Below, piece by piece: positions 53,832 to 60,701 of a stretch of 60,701 bases of DNA. The translations under genes were made by a program, and so were the position numbers. How positions within the stretch are numbered: the stretch's first letter is position 1; every line of letters begins with the position of its first letter. A model generated the notes under the pieces. The model saw only the letters and a program-made list of their open reading frames with translations. It ran no database searches and was not told the origin of the DNA. The stretch is from an uncultured Nesterenkonia sp. (GTDB lineage: Bacteria > Actinomycetota > Actinomycetes > Actinomycetales > Micrococcaceae), in NCBI GenBank assembly GCA_947494195.1, contig CANLUC010000009.1, positions 1 to 60,701 of the forward strand. Direction: 5' to 3'.

Positions 53832-54365
53832 ATGATGGCAGCCTTCGGGAGCCTCCGCAGCTCCGCGGAGACCACGGGGCTGGGTGCCGCTGCGATGCAG
53901 GCCGAGGACGTCTTCGCCTCCTACCCCTCCGCGATCGCGGCGCTCTGCGCTCAGACTGCGGACGGCCCGGTGGGATTCGTGGTGACTTCCTTCGCCGCCG
54001 GGGTGTCCTTCGACCCTCCGATGGCAATCTTCTCCGCGCAGAACTCCTCGCGCACCTGGCAGGCGCTGCGCGGCGCTCCGAGCATCGGTGTCTCCGTGCT
54101 GGGACATGACCAGCAGCATGCCTGTTATCAGCTGGCTTCCAGGAGCAGAGACCGCTTTGCGAAGCTCGACTACAGCGTCACCGACGCCGGCGCGGTGCTG
54201 CTCGCCGAGTCACCGCTGCGCATGGAGTGTGAAGTGATGAGCGAAACCCCGGCCGGAGACCATCAGATGGTGCTGCTGAAGGTCCTCGGGGCTCAGGTGG
54301 ACCCGGAGTCCTCTCCGCTGGTCTACCGGTCGAAGGGGTTTCATCACCTCATCGCGGCAGGCTGA
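53832..54365 (+). CDS. Flavin reductase (FMN-binding split barrel)
   Basis: A 177-residue flavin reductase that would supply reduced FMN to the LLM monooxygenase 28 bases upstream. Family segments are FASYPSAIAALCAQTADGPVGFVVTSFAAGVSFDPPMAIFSAQNSSRTWQAL and the C-terminal FHHLIAAG. ATG 53832 (with another at 53835) has CAGGGG upstream. Last gene of the forward block that begins at 46143. Confidence 0.85.
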   Translation: MMAAFGSLRSSAETTGLGAAAMQAEDVFASYPSAIAALCAQTADGPVGFVVTSFAAGVSFDPPMAIFSAQNSSRTWQALRGAPSIGVSVLGHDQQHACYQLASRSRDRFAKLDYSVTDAGAVLLAESPLRMECEVMSETPAGDHQMVLLKVLGAQVDPESSPLVYRSKGFHHLIAAG

Positions 54366-54410
54366 GGCAGCGCCGCACGGACGGGACCATGCAGACCGCT
54401 CGACAAAGCC

Positions 54411-55328
54411 TCAGCCCTCCACGCTGCTGGCGCCCGGAGGCATCGACCCGCCGAAGAGCGGCTCGAAGGTCGGCCGCTTGGCGTGGATCCCATCTCCGGA
54501 GGACCGTCCGCGCAGCCGGCGGACCACCCAGGGGAAGAGATGGTGGCGTGCCCAGACCGCATCATCCACGCGGGCCGCGCGCCAGGTGCGCGGCGGCACC
54601 GGACGTGGCTCCAGAGGCTGCAGATCATGCTTGACGTTCATGGTCTCCAGGACCATGCGCGCGATCGTGTGATGACCGAGCGCGGAGAAGTGCAGCCGGT
54701 CCTCGTCCCACATCTCCGGCCGGGTCAGCTCGCGCAGTGACCACATGTCGGCGACCAGGGCGTCATGCCGGGCCGCGATCGTACGGATGTTCTCGTTGAA
54801 GATCGCGACCTTCCCGCGGATCGAGCCGACCACCGGGGTCTCGCGCACATCCGGGCCGTTGAACAGCACGATGGTGGCGCCGGTGGTGCTCAGGATCTGC
54901 ACCATGGTGTCGAGCACCCGGGCGATCTCATCCGGGTCGCCGCCGGGACGGATCACGTCATTGCCGCCGGCGCACAGGGTGATCAGGTCTGGGCGCAGCT
55001 CCAGGGCGGGGGCGATCTGCTCATCCCGGATCTGGGCGATCAGCTTTCCGCGCACGGCGAGGTTCGCATAGGAGAACTTCGGTGACGCCGCTGTGGCTGC
55101 TGCACCCAGGGCGAGCTCCTCGGCCACGCGATCGGCCCAGCCGCGGTGATAGCCGGGCCGGGTCTCGTCGGGGTCCCCGATGCCCTCGGTGAAGGAGTCT
55201 CCCAGGGCCACATAGCGGGTCCAGGGGTGTCGCGGATCAGCATTGCCGCTCACGGCCGCAGGGTCCGCATCTGCCGGGAGGTCTGGTGTCTCGAGGATGT
55301 CTTCGGGGGTGTTCTGGTCTTCACTCAC
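54411..55328 (-). CDS. SGNH/GDSL-family hydrolase
   Basis: The 305-residue esterase-type protein has the block I motif VALGDSFTEG with its Ser nucleophile, GNDVIRPGGD (Asn in the oxyanion region), and DRLHFSALGHHTIA (catalytic Asp and His). No signal peptide is visible, so it is probably cytoplasmic. The start is ambiguous: I choose GTG 55328 behind GGAG, and 55367 would also be in frame. It is convergent with the flavin reductase gene and divergent from the carboxylesterase. Confidence 0.82.
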   Translation of the reverse strand: MSEDQNTPEDILETPDLPADADPAAVSGNADPRHPWTRYVALGDSFTEGIGDPDETRPGYHRGWADRVAEELALGAAATAASPKFSYANLAVRGKLIAQIRDEQIAPALELRPDLITLCAGGNDVIRPGGDPDEIARVLDTMVQILSTTGATIVLFNGPDVRETPVVGSIRGKVAIFNENIRTIAARHDALVADMWSLRELTRPEMWDEDRLHFSALGHHTIARMVLETMNVKHDLQPLEPRPVPPRTWRAARVDDAVWARHHLFPWVVRRLRGRSSGDGIHAKRPTFEPLFGGSMPPGASSVEG

Positions 55329-55433
55329 CACTCCATTCTCGCGCAGGAGACCGGCTCGTGCATCCACCTGTGGGCTGATTAGAGTGGGACACGCACCCTT
55401 CCCGCCGCACCGCCCACACGCAAAGGTCGTCCC

Positions 55434-56093
55434 ATGTCAGCACAGCCCCACGTCGCCTGGTCCCGCGAGCCGCAGGACCGTGCGGGCACCCCGCTGGTGG
55501 TGCTGCTCCACGGCTACGGGTCCCACGAGCAGGACCTCATGGGTCTGGTCCCAGGACTGCCGGCCGAGTTCACCTATGCCTCCGTGCGCGCCCCGGTGAA
55601 GATGGAGTTCGGCGGCTACACCTGGTTCGATCTCGACGTGGAACGGCTGGCCTACTCCTCCTCCGCAGCTCGGGACGCCGTGGAAGACCTCTGGGAGTGG
55701 ATCGCCTCGATCAAGGACCAGCACAGCTCGGTCACCCTGCTGGGGTTCTCCATGGGCATGGCGATGGCGACCTCGCTGCTGCGCAGCCGCCCGGATCAGT
55801 TCGCCGCCGTCGTCGGACTCTCCGGCTTCGCGGTGGACCCGAGCCGCGGCGAGGGGATCGAGGACTACTTCGACGACGACACCCTGGCCGCCGCGCAGAT
55901 TCCGTTCTTCTGGGGGCGCGACCAGGAGGACCCGATCATTCCCGCCGAGCACGTGGAGTACACCCACGGCTGGGCCACGAAGACGGTGAAGCTCACGAAG
56001 GTGCTCTACGCCGGGGCCGGGCACGGGGTCGTCCCCCAGGAGATCGGGCACGTCGGCGAATTCCTCACCCACACGGTGCTCACGTCCCGCTGA
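55434..56093 (+). CDS. Phospholipase/carboxylesterase-type alpha/beta hydrolase
   Basis: A 219-residue alpha/beta hydrolase. The oxyanion segment is VVLLHGYGSHEQD, the nucleophile elbow GFSMGMAMA, the Asp region GRDQEDPIIP and the His in GAGHGVVPQEI. The set fits the YpfH/carboxylesterase branch. It overlaps the convergent glycosyltransferase gene by 14 bases. Substrate unknown. Confidence 0.85.
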   Translation: MSAQPHVAWSREPQDRAGTPLVVLLHGYGSHEQDLMGLVPGLPAEFTYASVRAPVKMEFGGYTWFDLDVERLAYSSSAARDAVEDLWEWIASIKDQHSSVTLLGFSMGMAMATSLLRSRPDQFAAVVGLSGFAVDPSRGEGIEDYFDDDTLAAAQIPFFWGRDQEDPIIPAEHVEYTHGWATKTVKLTKVLYAGAGHGVVPQEIGHVGEFLTHTVLTSR

Positions 56094-57189
56094 GCGCCTG
56101 GCGGTAGACCTCGGCGTGCGCCGCGGCGATCTCTGCTCGTTGCCGTCGCCGCCAGGTGGCGATGGATTCTCCGACGGTTCTCTGTCCTGAGGGCTCCGCC
56201 GCTATGTGTCGAGGCTGCTCTGCGGCGTCGCGGATGGCCTGCCGCAGGCTGGGCTCGTCGACCACGCCGTCCTGGCTCCAGCGATACACGTGGTCTGCCC
56301 CCTGGCTGCGGTAGCACCCCACGTCGGGAGCGATCACCGGAGTGCCGAGGTCATGTGCGGCCTCCATCCACCCGGAATGCGTCCCGAATCGGTAGGGAAG
56401 CAGTGAGCCATGCAGGCTGGCGAGGTAGTCGAAGAGTTCGGGGTCGCTGAAGTAGTCGTGGACGCGCAGGTCCAGTCTGCTGGCTGCCTGGTCTCGCAGC
56501 CAGGCCGTCAGTGCGGCGTCGTGCCGGGAGCCGTTCTCCTCGAAGACGTCGCGGTGCACGTTGACCTGCAGCACGCCCCCAGGGATCTCTGCGACGGCAC
56601 CCAGCGCCGACTGCAGCAGGGGGATGCCGGCCATATTGGCGCGCAGACTCTTCAGGTGGACTCCCAGCCGGAACTCCCCGGTGTCGCGCTGCGGCACGCG
56701 TGCGCGGGCCGCGATGCGTTCGAGGTCCACCACATGCGGGTGCGGGATCACTCGAGGCCTGACTCCCCAACGAGCCTCGATCTCCTCGGCCGCCTTCTGG
56801 CTGAGCGTGATGACCGCCTTCGCACGAGTGACCAGCACCTCCAGCTGAGACTCGTGCAGGGCTGAGTCCTCGTGATGGGGGTTCCACAGGTCGTGCACCG
56901 TGTACACCAGAGGCACCCCCTTCGCATCCAGCGCGTCCACCACTGAGCTGAGCTGTGCGGGGGTCTGCGCGTCGAAGCCGAAGTGCACGTGCATCAGGTC
57001 GAAGTCATGCGTGGTGATCCATTCCGGATCGAGCATCGCCGGGGGCCACCACGGAGCCCCGGTGGGGGCATCCCGGCGGGCCGGTGGGGGATCCGGGAGG
57101 CGCTGGACCGGGTCCCGGAGCGCGGCGGGGCTGCTCAGATGCCGGATGTAGACGTGGGAGGCGGGCACGGAGGCCACACGCAGATCCAT
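56080..57189 (-). CDS. Glycosyltransferase, GT4-like
   Basis: The 369-residue protein has a GT-B-like layout. Early segments are DLMHVHFGFDAQTP and LVYTVHDLWNPHHEDSALH. The acceptor-to-donor link is KAVITLSQKAAEEIEARWGVRPRVIPHPH. The donor region is GTHSGWMEAAHDLGTPVIAPDVG, which replaces the usual EPFGLVxxEA. The start at 57189 has AAAGGTGA. It is the last gene of a four-gene glycosyltransferase operon, 7 bases after the second-last one. Acceptor and sugar unknown. Confidence 0.8.
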   Translation of the reverse strand: MDLRVASVPASHVYIRHLSSPAALRDPVQRLPDPPPARRDAPTGAPWWPPAMLDPEWITTHDFDLMHVHFGFDAQTPAQLSSVVDALDAKGVPLVYTVHDLWNPHHEDSALHESQLEVLVTRAKAVITLSQKAAEEIEARWGVRPRVIPHPHVVDLERIAARARVPQRDTGEFRLGVHLKSLRANMAGIPLLQSALGAVAEIPGGVLQVNVHRDVFEENGSRHDAALTAWLRDQAASRLDLRVHDYFSDPELFDYLASLHGSLLPYRFGTHSGWMEAAHDLGTPVIAPDVGCYRSQGADHVYRWSQDGVVDEPSLRQAIRDAAEQPRHIAAEPSGQRTVGESIATWRRRQRAEIAAAHAEVYRQALSGT

Positions 57190-57196
57190 CAGGGTG

Positions 57197-58105
57197 TCAC
57201 CTTTCCTTCGGAGGTTCCTCGTGGGTCCGGGGCGTCTCGCCTGCGGCCCAGTCCCCATCGACTCGGTGCACCAGGCCCATGCGCTCGAACTCCTGCAGCC
57301 AGCCCTCCATGGGCCAGTGCCCCCAGGTGTTCGCGAACAGGCGCCCGTTGCGCAGGATGTCGTCCAGATGCTCCACGGGCGGGCGGGACACCGGATGGTG
57401 CTGGTGGTAGGCGCGTGCGGCTCCGACCCAGGCCAGCTCGACCCCCGCGGCACGGGCGCGCCAGGCGAAGTCGGTGTCCTCTGCGCCGTAGCCGGCGTAG
57501 GCCTCGTCGAACCCGGCGATGCGCTCCCAGACGACTCGCCGGACCGCGAAGGAGAGTGACCAGAACAGGGCATGCTCTCCGCCGAGGAGGATCTGTCCGG
57601 GGTCCGGCGCCGGCCGTGCGGGGTGGGGGTCCGCCCATGCGGCGAGCTGCGTGGCATCAGCGGCGTCGAGCTCTTCCGGCGGCAGCTCCGGGAGATAGGC
57701 GACCGGCCCGCACAGCAGCCTCTCCGGGTGCTGCGCCGCAGCCTCCAGATACGCGCCGACCAGCTCCGGGGCGGGAATGCAGTCCACATCGAGGAAGATG
57801 AGCAGGTCATCCGGGTGGGAGAGCGAGTCCAGCGCCCGCTGTGCTCCGTGGTTTCTGGCCTGGGCCAGCGGCAGCCGGCCCTGAGCGTCGGGGACTTCAC
57901 TGACCTCGGTGGGCAGCAGGCCGCCATCGGGCAGCAGAGCGTCACCGTTGACCAGCGCGGAGAGCTCCGGGTCCGCCATCGCCACCACCTGGTGACGCAG
58001 GGGCGGCTGCCGGCTCGCGGCGAGGCCGGAGCGCAAGCGGCGCAGATGAGTGTGCCGGCCATGTACGGCGGTGACCACGACGGCGCGCGCCTGCACTCTC
58101 GTCAT
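57197..58105 (-). CDS. Glycosyltransferase family 2
   Basis: A 302-residue GT-A glycosyltransferase. The nucleotide-sugar/metal motif is DDLLIFLDVDCIPAPELV and a later acidic motif is GYGAEDTDFAWRARAAGVELAW, typical of GT2 chain-adding enzymes. No membrane helix is visible, so it works in the cytoplasm or is peripherally bound. Its start overlaps the stop of the following upstream gene by ATGA, which indicates coupling. Confidence 0.85.
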   Translation of the reverse strand: MTRVQARAVVVTAVHGRHTHLRRLRSGLAASRQPPLRHQVVAMADPELSALVNGDALLPDGGLLPTEVSEVPDAQGRLPLAQARNHGAQRALDSLSHPDDLLIFLDVDCIPAPELVGAYLEAAAQHPERLLCGPVAYLPELPPEELDAADATQLAAWADPHPARPAPDPGQILLGGEHALFWSLSFAVRRVVWERIAGFDEAYAGYGAEDTDFAWRARAAGVELAWVGAARAYHQHHPVSRPPVEHLDDILRNGRLFANTWGHWPMEGWLQEFERMGLVHRVDGDWAAGETPRTHEEPPKER

Positions 58106-59199
58106 CGGCTGCGATCCGCGGCGACGTCGTCGGTCAGTTCGTGCAGCAGCGCGGCGAAGCGGTCTGCGGCGCCGCCGTCGCACCAGCTCGACCACTCCTG
58201 GCCGTCGAGCTGCAGGGCCTGCGACACGGCCAGTTCCCAGCCCGCGTCGTCCTGGGGTGCGGGCATGCGCACCACCGGCCAGGGGCCGCGCTCAAGGGCT
58301 GTGAGCATATGCCGCTGCTCCTGGTGTGGCCGGTCCAGTGCGGTCACCAGGGCGGGCGTGCGACTGGCCGCCACCTCGGCGATGGAGTTCTGTCCCGCCG
58401 CGGTGAGCACCAGATCTGCCCGCTGAAGGTGAGGCCAGGGATCCGTCTCCCAGGCGCCCTCACCGCCGAGCACCGTGACCTGAGCTGTCGGGAGCAGACG
58501 TCGAATCTGCGCCACGCTGTCGGTCTCGACGGCGCCACCGCCACCGCCGCTGAGCACCACGACGCGAAGAGGTGAGGCTGCGGAGTCGGTGGAGGCTGTT
58601 GCTGAGCCGGTGTCGGCTTCTGTGGACCCGGTGACCCCGTCCTCCGGGGTGAAGCGGGAGAGCCCGCCGAGTGCCTGGACGTCCTCGGCGCCGCGGAAGA
58701 TGTCTGCGGCCACCTGGGGCCACATGCCGACGACGCGCTCTGAGATCGCGTAGCCGAGCTGATGCGCCGGATCGGTGCGGTCCCCGGGAAGCGCCACGGT
58801 GACCACCGGAATCCCGTGCAACCGGGCCAGCAGGGCGATCTCGACCGAGACGTCCACCACGATCAGCTCCGGGCGTCTGAATTCCAGCCAGCTGGAGAGC
58901 TGTGCGCTGCGCCGGAGCAGGCCCGGATGGTGTCGGGGCACCCAATGCAGGGTTCCAGCGGCTGTGGGGTCGAGTGTCTGCTCGGCGGCTTCCCCAGCGG
59001 GCCCTTCCCCAGCGGGGTCGCTGGGCAGTGAGGTGTCGTCGCGGTCGAGCTGCACCCACGCGGCGTCAGGCCAGTCGGGTGGCTGCGGCAGCGAGGACAG
59101 TCCGGTGATGGGCAGGCCGTGGGCCGCCGCCGCCCGCGCGACCGCGGTGGCGCGGTGCAGGTGCCCGTGGCCCTGGTGGTGGATGTACCAGCCGATCAT
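58102..59199 (-). CDS. Glycosyltransferase, MurG/UGT-like GT-B fold
   Basis: The 365-residue protein starts with IGWYIHHQGHGHLHRATAVARAAAAHG, a GT28-like N-terminal loop. Its C-terminal half has VVLSGGGGGAVET and ADLVLTAAGQNSIAEVAASRTPALV, the donor-binding pattern of MurG-like enzymes. The middle (about 185-205) is a Thr/Ser/Ala-rich insertion. It is coupled by ATGA overlaps on both sides within the glycosyltransferase operon. Acceptor unknown. Confidence 0.8.
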   Translation of the reverse strand: MIGWYIHHQGHGHLHRATAVARAAAAHGLPITGLSSLPQPPDWPDAAWVQLDRDDTSLPSDPAGEGPAGEAAEQTLDPTAAGTLHWVPRHHPGLLRRSAQLSSWLEFRRPELIVVDVSVEIALLARLHGIPVVTVALPGDRTDPAHQLGYAISERVVGMWPQVAADIFRGAEDVQALGGLSRFTPEDGVTGSTEADTGSATASTDSAASPLRVVVLSGGGGGAVETDSVAQIRRLLPTAQVTVLGGEGAWETDPWPHLQRADLVLTAAGQNSIAEVAASRTPALVTALDRPHQEQRHMLTALERGPWPVVRMPAPQDDAGWELAVSQALQLDGQEWSSWCDGGAADRFAALLHELTDDVAADRSR

Positions 59200-60275
59200 T
59201 GCGCCGGGGCAGTCTGCCGCCGGGAATTCTCCTCCGCCATTTCGGCGTAGACATTCTCGTACTCGGTCACCATGCGCTCGAGCGAGAGATGGTCCACCGC
59301 CCGCTGTCGCACGGCGGCGCGGTCGCGTTGGGAGGCGCGCGCGATCGCCTCGGCGAGTCCGGCGACCGAATCCTCCGAGGCCAGCGCACCTGAGGTCTCG
59401 GTGACGATCTCGACCAGTCCGCCGCGGCGGAACGCGGCCACCGGCGTTCCGCAGGACATCGCCTCGGCGGCCACCAGGCCGTAGGGCTCATCCCACTGGG
59501 AGCTCACGACCGCCACCGCGGCGGAGCCGACCAGCGTCACCAGCTCGGCGTGGCGCAGATGGCCCGCGTAGACGGCGTCGTCGCCTAGCCGGGGCTGCAC
59601 CTGCTCCTCGAAGTAGCTACGGTCCATGATCGGGCCCGCCAGGGTGATGCGGTGACCGGCGGCGCGTGCGGCGTCGATGGCCAGATGAGGGGCCTTCTCG
59701 GGGACGATGCGTCCGGTCCAGACGCAGTCGCTTCCACCGGGGCCGGCACTCCAGACATCGGTGTCGACGCCGTTGGGGATCACCCCAGCGCTGACGGTGC
59801 TCGCCCAGGCCTCCGCGGTGGCCGAGCTGACGGCCATGAAGACTGCCGAGGGTGAGGTGTAGCGCATCGCTGATTCCAGCCAGGGTGTGGGCGGGGTGTG
59901 CAGGGTGGTCAGCACCGGTGCGGGCACCATCGAGGACAGCGCCAGCGGAAGGTGGTGCAGCGAGTTGTTGTGGATGACGTCGAAATCATCGGACTGTGCG
60001 AGTTTCAACATCAGGCCGAGGTAGGCGTGGTGCTGCTGCATCCAGTCGACGGGCATGGCGCCGACGTCGGAGCGCGCCGCCGCGGTGAGCTCCAGACGCT
60101 CCGGGATGAGCATCTCCGCCCCGAGGTCAGGGTCGCTGCCGCCTGCGGCGAAGAGGGTGACCGAATGTCCTCGGCTGATGAGCTTGCGTGCCACTGTGTA
60201 GGTGAAAGCCTCGAGTCCTCCGGCGAAGGGTTCCCGGATCGGGAACTGACTCGACGCAATGATGCAAATGCGCAA
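59196..60275 (-). CDS. Glycosyltransferase family 4
   Basis: The 359-residue GT4 protein has ICIIASSQFPIREPFAGGLEAFTY at the N-terminus, VIHNNSLHHLPLAL, VWTGRIVPEKAPHLAIDAAR and the donor motif EPYGLVAAEAMSCGTPVAAF. The start is uncertain: TTG 60275 has AAGGGG at good spacing; GTG 60281 and a longer frame beginning at 60335 are alternatives. First gene of the four-gene operon, so it has the promoter. Confidence 0.85.
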   Translation of the reverse strand: MRICIIASSQFPIREPFAGGLEAFTYTVARKLISRGHSVTLFAAGGSDPDLGAEMLIPERLELTAAARSDVGAMPVDWMQQHHAYLGLMLKLAQSDDFDVIHNNSLHHLPLALSSMVPAPVLTTLHTPPTPWLESAMRYTSPSAVFMAVSSATAEAWASTVSAGVIPNGVDTDVWSAGPGGSDCVWTGRIVPEKAPHLAIDAARAAGHRITLAGPIMDRSYFEEQVQPRLGDDAVYAGHLRHAELVTLVGSAAVAVVSSQWDEPYGLVAAEAMSCGTPVAAFRRGGLVEIVTETSGALASEDSVAGLAEAIARASQRDRAAVRQRAVDHLSLERMVTEYENVYAEMAEENSRRQTAPAQ

Positions 60276-60426
60276 CCGCACCCCTTGTTCACTGGGCGAG
60301 GCACCGGCCCCTGACGCTGGTTGAACCACCGGCACGAGCCTCGCGAGAAATGTCGTGTGAGGCCCGGCACACCGCGTGCATCGGGCCTATAGACGCACTT
60401 TACACAAGGATTGGCGGTGGTCCAGT

Positions 60427-60678
60427 TCAGTCCCCTCGGTCCTCGACGGGCATGAGCTTCGCCGGGGGAAGGCCGAAGGCCTCGCCGTCAAACTCCACCA
60501 GCTGTCCGCGGCGGACCTGACGGCCGCGGCGGGTCTCCACCTCACCGTCCACGCGGACTCCCGCGGCGTCGATCACCTCCCGGGCAATCGCTCCGTTCTC
60601 CACGGTCCCCGCCAGCTTCAACAGCTGGCCCAGGCGGATGGATTCATCTCTGATCGGCACTTCACTCACATCGCTCAT
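60427..60678 (-). CDS. S4-domain RNA-binding protein
   Basis: An 83-residue protein of the small single-domain S4 type (YbcJ/RlbA-like). The fold is visible as IRLGQLLKLAGTVENGAIAREVIDAAGVRVDGEVETRRGRQVRRGQLV. Members bind structured RNA, but no catalytic domain is attached. The right neighbour lies outside the window. Confidence 0.82.
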   Translation of the reverse strand: MSDVSEVPIRDESIRLGQLLKLAGTVENGAIAREVIDAAGVRVDGEVETRRGRQVRRGQLVEFDGEAFGLPPAKLMPVEDRGD

Positions 60679-60701
60679 GCGCCAAGTCTGCCACCCGCCC
60701 C

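Overview
The window is about 60.7 kb of high-GC DNA with the habits of an actinobacterium. Many genes start with GTG or TTG, ATGA stop/start overlaps are frequent, there is a SAM-IV type riboswitch, and the phenylacetate genes are controlled by a TetR-type regulator with actinobacterial-style operators. The gene set (phenylacetate, urate/allantoin, metYX, flotillin) would suit a Micrococcales/Micrococcaceae-like soil or marine bacterium. The genus is a guess and was not tested. There are no rRNA genes, transposases, phage genes or CRISPR arrays.

Layout. 0-6.5 kb: a DUF1989 gene, a branched-chain 2-oxoacid dehydrogenase operon (E1 alpha, E1 beta, E2) and a divergent Lrp/AsnC regulator coupled to an acrylyl-CoA-reductase-like gene. 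6.6-21.7 kb: a phenylacetate island. It holds paaZ, paaABCDE, a paaG-like hydratase/isomerase, an aldehyde dehydrogenase, paaR, paaK and paaI. Three 22-bp operators with the same core sit in front of paaZ, paaA and paaI-paaK. A membrane phosphoglycerol-transferase-like gene, a two-helix small protein and a flotillin are interspersed. 21.7-27.7 kb: an epimerase-like gene, tRNA-Ser(GCT), a large FAD/NAD(P) protein, a glycolate/D-lactate oxidase-like gene and two tandem paralogous lipoproteins. 27.7-30.6 kb: a SAM-IV riboswitch followed by metY-metX.

30.7-54.4 kb is a large purine/ureide catabolic region. It encodes formamidase- and amidase-family enzymes, OHCU decarboxylase, ureidoglycine-glyoxylate aminotransferase, allantoate amidohydrolase, an RpiR regulator, HIU hydrolase, urate oxidase, allantoinase, a truncated IclR regulator, a MobA-like nucleotidyltransferase, a single-chain xanthine dehydrogenase with unusual domain order, and XdhC. 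It ends in a forward block of 8-oxoguanine-deaminase-like amidohydrolase, NMT1-type ABC transporter, adenosine-deaminase-like protein, LLM flavin monooxygenase and flavin reductase. Together these outline import, deamination, oxidation to urate, and breakdown through HIU, OHCU and allantoin to allantoate and ureidoglycine. 54.4-60.7 kb: an SGNH hydrolase, a carboxylesterase, a tightly packed four-gene glycosyltransferase operon and an S4-domain protein.

The most unusual feature is a family of three roughly 65-71 bp nested palindromes (10506-10576, 26660-26724, 27649-27716). All are built from the same core (TCGTAG...CTACGA), and sequence changes between copies are compensatory at two base pairs. 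One lies between convergent genes and the other two flank the paralogous lipoprotein pair. Other points worth following are the FAD / 2Fe-2S / molybdopterin order of the xanthine dehydrogenase, the IclR regulator cut down to its DNA-binding domain, a 20-codon ORF coupled to allB, and the uncharacterised transporter-oxygenase block.
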